Assembly: GCA_964036275.1 (NCBI GenBank)
Contig: OZ038433.1
Location: 16,498,257-16,562,256 of the forward strand
DNA: 64,000 bases
Source of the DNA: Litoditis marina
Taxonomy: Eukaryota; Nematoda; Chromadorea; Rhabditida; Rhabditidae
Reading direction: 5' to 3'
Shown here: one piece after another, positions 1 through 13,400 of the stretch
Position numbering within the stretch: position 1 is the first letter of the stretch
How the letters are laid out: every line of letters starts with the position of its first letter
Notes under the pieces: generated by a model
Database searches by the model: none
What the model saw: the letters and a program-made list of their open reading frames with translations, nothing else
What the model was told of the DNA's origin: nothing
Position numbers and translations under genes: made by a program

Positions 1-192
1 TCTCTCTCTCTCACTCTCTCTCTTTCACCGAACCATTTTCTGGATTCAATCTAGTGGGGAAACATTATTATTTCGTATGAAAAATATTGCATGAAATGGG
101 CGAAACAGTCCGAATATCGAATGTTGTGATTTTAGCAATTTTAGTGAACTCAGTGAACCTATAAACTAATGTAATTCAACTGCTGTTTTCAG

Positions 193-321
193 TGAAAAAG
201 ACGGCTTTCCATGCGGACGACCAGGATCTTCTGGACAAACTTCTGTCGATTCTGAATCTGAGAATCTTCTCAGTCGACGTGGCCAACAGTAGTCAGAAAG
301 CCGTCAAAGATCAGTTTCAGG
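193..321 (+). CDS. Argonaute exon a (PAZ start)
   Basis: Acceptor TTTTCAG at 186-192, donor G|GTTAGT at 322. Encodes the segment leading into PAZ (ending KDQFQ). The 129 bases take two bases from the previous codon and leave one over, which joins exon b cleanly. Confidence 0.85.
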
Positions 322-3300
322 GTTAGTTATACATCATTACGGTCCGAATATTCGACGAAGAGTACTTAGTTTTTAGACTGAAAAACGAGGAAACACTGGA
401 AACTAACGATTTTGCTTCAAAAATAGAGTTTTCCCGTTTTCCACGTAAAAGTAGCCTGTTTTCGAGTAAATTATTGATTATTGGCATTAGTCTCCGTTTA
501 TCGGAGAAAGGCAGCAAGCGGCTTAATTCATCGAGCAAAGAGCAATGCAGGGTGAGCGGTGATTGATTTCTTGCCAGCGAATGAGAGGTGAGATCATGGG
601 ATGGTGAACAGATATACTACATAGTACATACACCAGTAATGTCCGACTATTCGACAGAATTGAGTTCGGTTTTAGATTTAACCAAGTGAAAATTGATTAT
701 GCGGCAATCTGCATCAAAAAGAGACGGATTCTCTCATTTTCGACGAAAAAGTAGGCTGTTTTTCGGACAAGTTTACTGTGGTGTCTGGGTAGATCAAACG
801 TAGGGCGACTTTGTTAGATCGTTCATTTATTCACCCAATTTTCTTCAAAATCGGGATTTCAATCTGCCCCAAGTTCAATAATTGTCTAATTTTACTGTGG
901 AAAACTTCAGTTTTCGACAAGTTTTCAATTTAGTAATCCAGATGAAACTCCTCATTTTCATCAAAATTTTGTTCACAACAAAGTCGCATGGTGTCTGGGG
1001 TAGATCGGGTAGATCAATGATACGCAGAACGCAGATGAGCTGGCTGCTGGCCAAACTGACAATAGTGACAATACCCCGAACGAAAAGTGGTGTCGATCGT
1101 AATTAGGTGAAAATGAACATCAATCATTATCAAAATAGGAGGATATATTACGTACAAGGTAGGTCGCCGGCGGCTAATGCCGCCTCCGCCTTCCTTGTTT
1201 TTATTCCGGGCTGACAATTTGGGGAGAAATGTCTGGGTTTTTTTTTCAGTGAAATCAACAAAAGTGAAAAACGGGAAAAAAGCATTGTGTTCTGTTCAAG
1301 GTCTGTACGTGGAGACCAACTATGGCGAAAGAAAGCGTCGCTTTAAGATTGACGGAATCGCGGAGTCCGCATCTCACAAAAGGTAGGAATGTTGTATAGC
1401 TCTCGCTTGGTGATAGATGGTGTTATTAAAACCTCGGGAGTTTCTGAACATACGCCAGTAAGGTCTGACAAAGCGACATAAAGTAGTCCGTTTTCAAGTT
1501 TCAAGTGTAAACACGTGAAAATTCAGGGTTTTTCATCAAAAGTAGACCGATTTTCATCTTTTCCACTAAAAAGTAGTCCGTTTTTCAAAGTTTTCTGACT
1601 ATTCGGACAACCTTGCTGGTGTATGTTTCTGAATTGTGCGAATTTCCGAAAATCTAGGCAATTTTGGTCACATGAAAATCGATTTTATCCATTCACTAGC
1701 GTTGAGAGAAAATATAATTCAGGGCTGCACGTGCGATTTTGATTTTAATATCGCTGTGTTGGTCAAATGGGCTCAATAAGGCCTCACATGTGGAAGTTCG
1801 TCAATTATTAGAATTATTACAGTTCCAGTTTTTTCCCATGCAAAAGCTTTAGCAAACGTTTGACCGCAAAATTATTTATATTTATATGTTTGTAGATTCA
1901 ATTTGGAGAATGGACAGACCATTACTGTGGCCAGCTACTTCCAGAAGAAGTACAGTGTCAAGCTGAAGTGAGTTTGGCATTCAGTGACGGATTGTATGTC
2001 GGCCAATTCTATATCTAACCGGGTTTTTTGGTAACCTAACCCCCTTTTTGGTAACCTTTTTTCAGGTAACCATGGTAAGTAACCTGAAAGTAACCTAAAA
2101 CTAAAATCCGGTTACCGTTCAAACTAACGGTAAAAACCAAATTTTGTGTGTGAAAAACAGGTACCCGGTTTTTAGTTTTGGGTTACTTTCAGGTTACTCA
2201 CTAAGGTAACCTGAAAAATAGGTTACCAAAAAAGGGTTAGGTTTCCTAAAAACCCGGTTAGATATAGAATTCACCTTGGTCTCATGTCTGATGGTTTCTT
2301 TCATACGTGCGATACCCCGGTTAACCAACCGGGTGATCCTTAAGTTTTACTTTAACTGGACTAGGGGAACCCATGACTTTGGTAACAATTCTGGGTTTAT
2401 CGGATAATTACCTAGGTGTGATATATAACTTTTTTTCTGTGTAGGAGATGTTTAACTGTTCAGACCCTCAAACCGACACTATCCATTTATGGTTTCTTCT
2501 CGATAGCTTCCACCTATCGTTCCATATAGGAAGACATGTGCACCCAATACGCCGGTTGGCAAATAATAACAGTACACGAGCGTCAATATGGATTTATCTA
2601 ACATGTAACAAACACACAAGAAAGGGGAGCCTGCGATAAGGCCGGCTCTTCTCTATTTATACTATCGTGATAACGATGTCGACGTCTCTGGCGTCGTCTC
2701 CCTTCGCCTCGGAGATCAGAAACGTCCTCGTTAATAGCGATCGCATTCTCCCAGGAGTTCGCCTAGCTGGGCCTCGGCGCGTCTTCCTTCTTCTTGGATG
2801 GCGGCCAGTTGTTCCTGCAGGCCTGATGGCTTCTCGGGTTTGGTGCAGAGAGCCGCGTGGTGCTGCATCGATCTGCAATATCTGCATTCCTTGGGCCTTC
2901 GGCAGCTTTCTTTCGCTGAGTGTTGTAGGCATTGAGAACATGAGTTAGCTTCCTGGATCATCTCCCGTCTTTCTCTGGCTGTCTTGATTTTCTTACAGGC
3001 GTCGGAGAAATGGTCAAAACTTTTGCAGAATGAACATTGTGCTCGGGGGCAGATCTTCCTTTGCCAAATGTTCTCTCGAAGTGGCCCAACGTTCCCTGCA
3101 CAGTGAGTTGGTTTTGTTTTAATACTGAGATCAGTTCTCTCACTTCTTCGATCTTCTTTTCATTTGCGAAGTATTTCCACTGGTCGATTTTCTTCAGTGG
3201 GTCGTCATGATTGGTGGGACTCCTCATTTCTTCATTCTTCTTTGTTCTTATCAGTTTTTTCACGGCTTGTAGGTCGTCTTGGATTTGTTTAAGTTTTTCG

Positions 3301-6300
3301 TGTGTTCCCTCGGGCTCGGTGACGTACGTAGCCTCTTCTCGAATGGTTGCGTTTTCGACGCATTCCTTCATTGTTCTGGTGGCTTGGAGCATGTCTACCA
3401 AGATTTGTCCTTCTGCACATAACAGTTGCAGATTTTCTTCCTTCATGGACAGGCCGTCCGTACGAGGTTGATTGAGGAAATCAGCGTACTCTTCGTCGTT
3501 GAGCAATCCGCTTTCGACCATGGTTCTGGCTTGTAGATGGGCAGTCCGGAATTTCGAATTTTGAATCGGAATTTCGGAAGTACGATAGCTGCGCACTAAC
3601 GCAAGTTATCTCGTGGTTGACCCGCATGATTTCGGAGATCTTCTTCCATTTCCCCATAGGCGATTCAATGGTTTCGGCGAGTTTTCCGAAATTGTTCTGA
3701 ACGTCGGAAATGGATCTGAGACCGGAAAATATAGCGGAGGTGGAGCTGGCGATTTCAGATTGGATAGACTTCCACATCGGGAAATTCTTCTTTCCGGGGC
3801 TGCGGAAGAAGCTCATGATTTGTTGGTGGCGTTGACGCTCGTTTACTGTTTGAACGTGACTGCTTGGATCAAGATCAAGCGTGGTGATTTGATTTTGGAA
3901 CCGTTTATATATAGGTTTTTTATGATGGGGCTATAGTATAGTACGATTATTGGTAACGAGCAGGAATTCTTTTGTTTCGAATCGGTCTTTTGCTTTTTTC
4001 TCCCTCGTGATTGCTACTGTTGGAAATCGTACAGTCGTCCTTATCACTCGTATGCAAATAGCATCTGTCGTTATCTTGCGGTTTTTCTTGGGTCTTGGCT
4101 ACTGGTCTCTCCAGACGACGTTTCTTCCTTTTCTTGATCCTCTTTTGCGTTGATTTCCGTACGAGGACAAAAAAATCGTACGTCGTCCTTGTGGGCTATA
4201 GTTGTCTTTCCCTTTTCGTCTCTTGCAGTTATGTTGAATTTGTCCACATTCGTAACTTCGTAGGGTCCATGCAATGGTAAGCAAAGTTTGTTCTTTGGTG
4301 GGTTCTTTTTTATGAGAACCAAATTTCCTACTTCGATGCTTCTTTCTGATATTCGGTTCGCTGTAGCGTACCTTTCTTGTCTGCTCTTGAGCTTGTTCGA
4401 GTGCCAGGAGAGTCTCCATTTCTTGTTGTCGTTGAGTTCCCCCTCTGCCAAACTTTTCAGTTGCTTCGGGAGTGGCAGACCGCTGATCTCTTTGTCTGGT
4501 TGTTGCTCCTCTGAGTTTTGCTCTCGGATTTGGAGTTCCTTCGAATTGGTCTTCCCACCGCTTGTTCGACTTACTTGGGTTAGGCGTTGTTGCAGGGGTA
4601 TGGCGCGAGCTCGGGTGAGCTGGCTGGTCGAATGATTATCGTAGGTTGCCGTCCTCCTTATATGTCCGTCTTATCAGTGTAGTCTGTGTTTTATGGCTAT
4701 TCGTGGAAGGTGGCGCCATTCTTCTGCCGTGGTCTTCGTGAACCTTGTCCTTTCCTGGCGCCATCGTTGTCTCGGTTTTTGAGATAAGGAGGTTATTTGG
4801 GCTGGTCTGATCTTTTTTTACGACTGTTCATGACCTGCTGACGCGTGTCCACGACTGTCCTTGGTTGTGTGGTTTGTACTTATAAGCGTGTAGAGTAGAT
4901 AATATTTGCAAATAATTTGGTTGTTCTGCAGAAAATAAAAGAATAAATTAGTTCTGGTCCATAATTGAGTTAGAAAATATGTAGATGAATAAGAATATGT
5001 ACAAGAGGCTCCCAATCTGTGTTGGTTTGTTCGGCTAGGGAAGAAGGGGGAAAAGCGACTGGAGGGAATACACCTAAGTTGGTGTCTGCTTCATTCAGTG
5101 TTTTCTGTGCTTCCACTGGCTTCCATTTTCTTGAAAAGAACAATTCGGCGTCTCGGAGTATAAAGTAGTTGATTGGTCCCGAGGAAGCAAGGACATGGCG
5201 TCGACGCGCTTGTTGAAGCAAAAATACTTAAAATAAACCGTGACGATAAATAATTCAGCTTTCTTCCGCGAATAGCGGGGCTTTCGCTTAGTATATCGTT
5301 AATACTTACATCGGGTGGACCATCGATAACGGAGGGTTCCTTTCGGCCTGTCCGCTGAAGTTATCCTTCAAAACTTGTCATCACCGACAGCAGAGGGAGT
5401 GTTTTGTCCAGTCCGCTGAAGTGTTTCGTTTCTTCCTCTGTCTTTCTTCTTCCCGGCCTCATGTTCGTGTTGTAGCGGTTCGGGGTAGTTCGAGCCGGAG
5501 ACCTCCACGTTCCATATAGAAAGGCATGTGCACCCAATATGCCGGTTGGCAAATAATAACAGTACACGAGCGTCAATATGGATTTATATAACATGTAACA
5601 AACACACAAGAAAGGGGAGCCTGCGAAAAGGCCGGCTCTTCTCTATTTATACTATCGTGATAACGATGTCGACGCCTCTGGCGTCGCTATAAGTAAAAAA
5701 AAACACTGGACTTTTGGAGCTCAAAATGAATGAATGGAGCGTGATGTGAATTATACTTTCTTTTTCGCGCGCTGAATCGTGCACTGTACTCCAAATCGTT
5801 GGTGCTTCTCTATACACCAGCAAAGTTGTCCAAGTAGCCACAAAAGTCAAAATCTGAAAAAAGGTCTATTTTTGATAGAACATACGCTTCAATTCTCTAG
5901 TGATATAACCGGTTCCTTTCGTAGATTAGTCACACCTTAGTTGTGTATGTACTTTCATACACCAGTAAGTTTTAACAAAACCACACACAAGGAGTTCTTT
6001 TCTGAATTGAAACACGTGAAAGTTAATGATTTTGTATCGAAACTTCGAAACTAGACAAATTCTCGCGTTTACGGCGAAAAAGTAGCCCGATTTCAGTTTT
6101 TTTTCCATGGGTTGTCATTTGTAACCAATGTCAAATGTAACCATGATGTAACCGCCGTCAAATGTAACCAACCATAATGAAATATAGCCTGGTAAAATGG
6201 AACCATGTGTCAAACTTCCGAGTGAAATTTAGAAAAACGTACACGAGTGAGCTTCGATAATTGTTTTAGACAGGTTTAGTCTTATTCATCTCGGGCAAAC

Positions 6301-6874
6301 TTGACTTTTGGTGGTTACATTTGACGGCGGTTACAATTGATATTGGCCGGGTTCTTGGACAACCTTGCTGGGGTATGTGTACTTTTCTTACTTTCTTGTT
6401 CTTAAGGTATCCGGACCTGTTTATGGTGTTCACGAGAGGAAGAAGGGGAGCCGATCTCTGTTATCCGATCGAGTGTCTCCGGGTGGCAGCAAGTCAGCGG
6501 GTTGGAAAGACACAGCAGACAGCCGAGCAGAACTCCACCACTATCAAGGCACGTAGAAGCACGTGAAAATGACTGAGTTTGCATGAAGACAAATACTCTT
6601 GTTTTTGGCGTAAAAGCAGCTCGTTTTCCAATTTATTCTGGCTATTAGGACAACTTTACTGTGGTATGGTTGTTCCAGCCAAAGGCCAGTAGTAATCACA
6701 CTCCAGTCTCCAGTAAACTTGTCCAAATAGTCAGAAAACTTGAAGTGTTTCCATTTTCACCGAAAACAAGAGAACTTGTTTACCCTTTGTGCAGAGCCAG
6801 AGACAGAGACTTTTCGCTGAATAGTTGAGCCTTATTTTTTAGGCATGTTCCACGAGTTCCACCCTTCCGAAAGC

Positions 6875-6907
<33 letters not shown>

Positions 6908-9900
6908 ATATTTCAGGCGTGTGCCACCCTGCCCGCAGAAAGACTACGCCAGACAGAGACAATGAAACAGGCCCTCGGTCTGAACAAGGAGAACAGAATG
7001 ATCATCGATGCAGGGCTCACCATTGATGACAAGTTGGCTGTGGTACGTGACTTGTTACTTTGTTTCAAGTTTCAACTTGACTTGAAGTAGTTCGTAACTT
7101 GTAACTTTGGATGTAGTTCTGTTGTATATTTCCTCACGTGGCATATAACGCTGAATACATCATAGATTACAATACTTTTCTGGCGCTGTTATCATTGATG
7201 ACAAGTTGGCTTGATGGCTGTGGTACGTGACTCCTTTCAACATTCAACTTGACTTGGTCTAGTTTCTAACGTTGGATGAACTTTTGTTTCATATTACAAT
7301 TTGGAGTCTGGGTGAACTTTTAGTTAAATGGAAACTAGTGATAAATCGAGTTTAACGAGTGATAAATCGAGTTCAATATTTTGAAAAAATGAAACTGGAT
7401 TTATGAGTCTACTAAAAAAAAGCTATTTTTTTCTATCAGATCTTTCCAAAAGCAGTGAAAATTAGCAGGAAGGCCGTCTGTCCTCTCGTTACATATTATA
7501 TTTTTTTCTGTTCAATTTTGCTCACTGTTTAGGTGCCCGGAAGAATTATGCCGGCTCCCTCTCTCCAATTCGGCAACAAGAAGATTCTACAGCCTGTCAA
7601 TAACGTGAGTTTCTCCGGGGAGAAGGCCTGTCTGCACGGAGACAACCACACTTAATTGGCAATTCGTGCAGACAGTTACATCGAGCCTGAACAGCGTGCA
7701 GACAGTTACACATCTAGCGGCCGCATAAATAGTATACTTCGATAATAAAAAGGGATCGTGCATCAACTTTTTTTCCAGTAGGTAACACTCAAACACGATT
7801 GTTGAGCACCTAACATGAACTATCTTCATTATGAAACGACATACTCCGAAAAGTACGGAGACAGCAGGCAAACTTTAAAAAAGAACAAATGTTTTGTAGA
7901 TTTCAACATATATTTTACTGAACTACTACTTAACGTTTACTCACTTTTAGTTGTAATTCAATGAAGTATTACACTGATTCATTAAATTGCTGATAAATAA
8001 CTAAATTTACACTAAACTATCGGTGGTAGTTTTTGCTACAGTTTTTACTGAATTTTCACGACTAAGCTGGTTAACGATTAAAGCTTTCCTCTATTTTCTT
8101 CGAGCAAAGTGTTATAACTACAGTTTATTTCACAGGTTAAAGTCACAGTCATAGAGCAATGAGTCTTTAGAAGGTTTATATTTGTAATTGCATCTAGAAC
8201 CTGTTCGAGCTTGAACAGAATGCGCTTAATGGTCACCTACTCTACTTCTTTAGTTACGATACAAACAACGAAACTCATAGTTACTGAATGGTACGCTGGA
8301 TACTTCACTCTTCACTTTCGATCATTTGAATCAGTCCTAAGTTCCAACTCTTTGAAAATGGTCGTGAAGTAGTGGGACGAAACAGATTTATCATTCAAGT
8401 GGCTAGTTGATAATATATTTCTTTGAACAATGTCTTCGCTAATTTGTTGTAATAAGAGGGAATAACCAAGTAAAAGTTTTTTTTACCAAACGTGACCTCG
8501 ACAAGTTTCAAACCTCAGAACTTTCAAGGTTATACCGTGCATGGAACAGACTATGAAAACACAGTTTTGCATAAAGCAACATAGGTTGGAAATTGGAATG
8601 CGTATTTCTCCATTGCAACTATAACAATCGCACCGGTTTAAATTTTGATACTACTTCACGCTTTCAACTAAGTATTTTAACATAGGAAATCTTGGGTTGG
8701 TGAAAAATCACCGTACGTTCAGGGAACGCCTTGTTCAGGGATCTTTCAGGAATATTTCAAGACTAAAACACCGAACGAACACTGAAAATTCGCTGAATTC
8801 TTCCTGAACAAACCCCGAAAAAGCAGTTATGTTTCAATAAACGGAGGTTCAGGGAAAATTCAGGGTAAAATCAATGAAAAAACACGGAAATTTCAGAGAT
8901 TTTACGCTGATAAAACGCCGAAAAAATGTTCGGTGTCAAGACATTGAACGGACGGTGAACTCACGGTACTTTGTCAGGGTTAAAACTGAGTGGGAATCCT
9001 GAAGAAGCCCTTCGCCGCGGCAATCGCGTAACCAGTACTAGATACGGCGCGGCCAGGGGTGCCCTGATTTGATATTTGTAAAAAGCCAGCTCAACTTCGA
9101 AATCTGAAGATGGACAGGAAAGTTATAATGAAGTTCTGAAGTTTTACTTTAATGAACTTTTCTGTCTCAAAATTTTATAATATTTTTGAAAATATTTTTT
9201 TTGAAAATATTTTTTTCTAAAAATGTTTTTTTGATAATATTTGCGAAAAATACTTTTAACAAAAAAAATCGTATTAATTTTTACTGAGTAATTGTTAGAT
9301 AACAACCGGGAAATTTCAGGGTTTTTTCAGGGTTTGTTCACCGTCCCGTCATCAATCGTTCGGTGAACGTTTCATGAATCGTACCCCGAACGATTGATGA
9401 CGGTACCCCGAACGGATCCTGAAAAATCCCCGAATATTAATTCTCTGTGAAACTGCACCGAGTGACTTCACCGAGTCTAGAAAAACATTGCTACATAAAA
9501 CAAAATGTTCAAAATAAAAGGTTTGTTTTAAGCGAGTTCTACTATTCTATTCCGTTGAATTTGTCCGCTGTAGTTATTTGAGTATTGTGCATCATTTCAA
9601 ATAGTGATCGTGGGTTTCTGATAGTTATTGAGAATGTCGGCGGCACAGAAGATTTTTCTTTCAATTTATTCACTAGTAAGCACACTACTCGACACTACCC
9701 GCCTAGGACCGACAGATGAAAAGTATTAAATTGCATCGCGTCTATCTGAGGCTTGATGTGACTATAATAAAAAATAATTAGTATATTAAAAAATAATTAG
9801 TAATTAGTACAAATTTAATTAGTATAATTAGTGTTTGTTACTTGTAACTATAATATTGTAATTTGTAATTATATGTACGTACCTGGTGTAACTGTGTGCA

Positions 9901-10445
9901 CGCTCCGTACAGACAGTTACACTTCGTGTTCAGGCTGGTGTAACTGTCTGCACGGCGACGACCACAAACTGTAACTGTCTGCACGGAGCAATTAGTGAGA
10001 CGACCATTTGGGGCCGTGCAGACAGTTACACACCCGTTTCTCCGAAAAGTCCTAAGTAAACGTGACTTTTCAATCTGCTTTTATTCTGAATACATGTCTA
10101 AAGGTCAAAAGGTGAATGATCCAAATGGAAGTGAACTATAGATATCTTTCTGCCGTCCCTGGGCAATTTGAAAATTGGCCATTTTTTTGGCAGAAATTGG
10201 GAATTGCCGTGTTTTAATCAAAAGGGTAGCAATCATTAGTTGAGCTTGTTTATACAACAATACAGTTTTTTAACTAATTTTTTTGTTTTTCTCCCAAAAG
10301 TTGACGATTTCAGTGTAAATGGAACTCTTTCGCGACTACTTTCTTCTCGGCAAAGGGCGTGCAGAATTGGACGGTGTGCGGCCTTTTTCTACCAAATGAC
10401 GCCAGATCATTCGAGTTCGAGTGGGTTGTCTTAGCCATAATAATG

Positions 10446-10481
<36 letters not shown>

Positions 10482-13400
10482 GTAATAAAGTTTATCAGTT
10501 ATGATCTAATGACGGACAAACATACAGCAGTGGAAGTGTAACTACTAACTATTCTACAAAACCGGAGCCGTTTTCGGATTCAAATGATACGTAAAATACG
10601 CTCTTGTTTTGATGTTGACTGATGCTCACTTTTTCCCGATTTTGACCGGGGCATGCTCACTATCTGGGCTAATGTTGCAGATTCTCGGTCAAACTTCAAA
10701 AAACTTCGTGTTTTTCAATGACTAATGCAACCAGGTTGCATGCAACCAAAATGCAACCGGGCTGCATGTGTTAAGAAAATTTGGTTGCTTTCCAAATGCA
10801 ACCGGGTTGCTTTTGGTTGCTTTTCAAATGCAACCAAACACTGAATTTTGGGACACTTCCCTGTTTTTACTGTAATTTGGTTGCATTTGGAAAGCAACCG
10901 AACTGTCTTTACACATGCAACCCGGTTGCATTTTGGTTGCATGTTGCATGCAACCCGGTTGCTTGTGTAATTGGCCACTTTTTGGGAATGGGGAATGCTC
11001 ATGCTCACATTTTTCGATCTGAAGTGAACCTTCTTCACGTATGTTTCAAATTTAAATGAAACGTCATTGCAGAAAAATAAGTATACGAATCTCGATAATG
11101 ACGAAAATATTCCGTTTTTCAAATGTTTCTTGGTCTTTGGCCAACTTTACTGGATTGTGACAAAAATATAATCACGAAATAAAACAATTAGAACCAGACT
11201 TTCGAAAAAAGGGGAAAAAGAACATTGCTGAGAGGATTTGTTGTTGATGTTGATGAGGCTCAATTTTATTCAGAAGATTCAAATGGAATAGGTTCGCCTA
11301 GGGCACCCACCACCCAAGTATGATGCTTTATTTTTCTACTCTAGCAATCTTGAGAAATTATGGCTAATGAACCAGGAAGACGATGATAACTGGTTTATCT
11401 CGGCCAAACCCCAAGCATGAGAAACTGAAGTTTGCCGAGGTTTCTCTCTAAAGCTCGGACTTTAGTGGTATACGGTTTTATCGACTATAGCGTTAGTAAA
11501 TAACCAAATTGCCTCTTTACTTTTGGATTCGGACGCCATGGATTTTCGGCGAACCAATCTATGGGCTGGAAGTATGAACGCAGCTCAAAACGATTCCTAG
11601 TTTGTTTGCAGTGGATTTGTGCGAAAGCTGGTGGAAAGAGCTCGTGCCAAGGGAATGAAGGTCGGGGAGCCAACCAAGAAGAAGTTCGACCGAGTCAGCG
11701 AGAGTGTCGTCGAGGTGAGTCAATCGGCCAAAACCGAAGTTCTAGCCGGCCGGGGATCGGGGGCGGGCAGAAAATGGTTTGACTTCGAGTCTAATACGAC
11801 CCAAATTTCAACTAATAAACGGTCCGAGCGAAGTTTTGTTTGGTTGCTAAAACCGTGCAATTTTCAACCCTTTCTGGACCAAAAACGACCCCCCTCCTTG
11901 ATTTTGTTTCGGTTTGCCAAGCCAACATCTGCTCTCCCCGCCGGGTATCCCCTAAATTCAGCCTGGTTGAAGGGTGTCGTTAGTTTGTCGAAACCAAATG
12001 TGGGATAGTCCTGGTTGGGGGTCTAAAGAGTTAATGATCCCTACCGCTGAGAAATACGAAAGGTTATAGGTCCCTCTCCAATTCATCTGCACTAAATCAC
12101 AAAAATGAGTAATTTGGCAAATAGTTATTGGTCTCCTATTGTCTAGTCTGTTAAATAGTTAAGGTTCCCCGGTCAGCGAACCGTGGCATCCCACCTGTGG
12201 TCGAAACTTCCTTCAGGATTTTGATTGATATTTTCAGTAGGAAGTTCATGTATATGTAATAACTGGTCTTTTCAGAGTGTGATTGCGGAGGCAAAAGAAG
12301 CCGCACATCAATTCGTGGTCTTCGTCTCATCGGACGCCATCAAACTGCATGGTTAGTGTACCGAACATTCGGGAAAATTCGAAAAACGGTCCATTCCTCT
12401 TCTAATGTCGTGCAGATGGTATGATTAATTCTTCCTTGAGACTGAGGTACTGCTCAAATAATTTAGTACGTGCCTTATCTCATTGGTAGATGGGGCAAGG
12501 GGCACTCCAATTATATGAAGTATGAAAGTTGTAAGATGTAAGAAAAACTTGAGAAGTAAAAAAAGTAATAGTAAGAGAAAAAACCTTACTTTTCTTTCCG
12601 CCTGTGTACCTCCTTTTCAGATTTCATCAAGCTGACGGAAGTGAAGATGCAGGTTCTTACGCAAGAAATGAAGGTCTCCACGGCTCGCGGAGTCGTCGAG
12701 AAACGTCAGAATAACACCCTGGACAACATCATTTCCAAGGTATGTCGGCCAAATATGCTCCAGTACAGATTCTGCTTATCAGAAGAGCCCAAAGTGTTGC
12801 TCATAAAATGTATGAAGTCGGTAGTTACAGACACACCACATATGAGTCTGAATTTTTTTTACCAACAAGTGGACCTGTAATTTCTCCTTCAGTTCCATGG
12901 GATTCGTTTAACTATTCAGACCCTCAACCCTCATGCTGACACTATTCCATTTATGGTACAACGTCAACGACCCATTTTCCGAGTACTTTAATCATGGTCA
13001 ATAAATGTCCAAGTTGGCCAGTTTAGCAGAAAAAAGTCCTTGTTCTATGTTTCTGGGTTCTAACGATTCACCCAAATTTTTCAGAGTTACAGAACGAGTA
13101 TCAACAGCGCTTACTCGCTATTGCCTGTAGAGCAGTTGTAGACACGGCCCTTTTCCATATGTACAAAGAACATGAGTGAAGCGGCCCCCTTTTTTACTCT
13201 GCAACTATAATATATAATTCTTTGTAATTCTGTAGAATGTAGTTTTTCTTTCCTCATCACCTGTTGTTCCAGTTCAATACCAAGTTGGGCGGTCTCAGCA
13301 CCTGGGTTCTGGTTGGCAACAGTGCGGCGACACAGTGAGTTTTGCTAGTTTTATCATATATCCTGCAGATCTTACTACTCAACATTCTAATTCCCCATTT

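Larger units (their letters stand above)
2518..5686 (-). mobile_element. LTR retrotransposon relic, antisense inside the Argonaute PAZ intron
   Basis: A 3.17 kb element bounded by two 179-bp direct LTRs (6 differences counted by eye, ~97% identical) and CTAT duplications. Read on the minus strand it runs 5' LTR (5508-5686), a TGG-starting candidate primer-binding site, an integrase C-terminal fragment (4071-4640), a frameshifted gag-like region (2731-3816), a purine tract and the 3' LTR (2518-2696). Protease, reverse transcriptase and RNase H are absent, so it cannot be autonomous. The gag-like region following integrase is opposite to the usual Ty3/gypsy and BEL/Pao order. The GPY-type integrase tail favours a Ty3/gypsy relative, but the subfamily is not certain. 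Confidence 0.9.

Noticed and set aside
2448..2639. Possible extra Argonaute exon after exon c
   Set aside because: Part of it (TTCAGACCCTCAA … CCATTTATGG) recurs at ~12915-12955 as a non-coding repeat and the rest is LTR; the PAZ sequence continues correctly at 6407.
2667..3471. Plus-strand frames across the retroelement
   Set aside because: Antisense shadows of the minus-strand gag-like region, which has the zinc knuckles.
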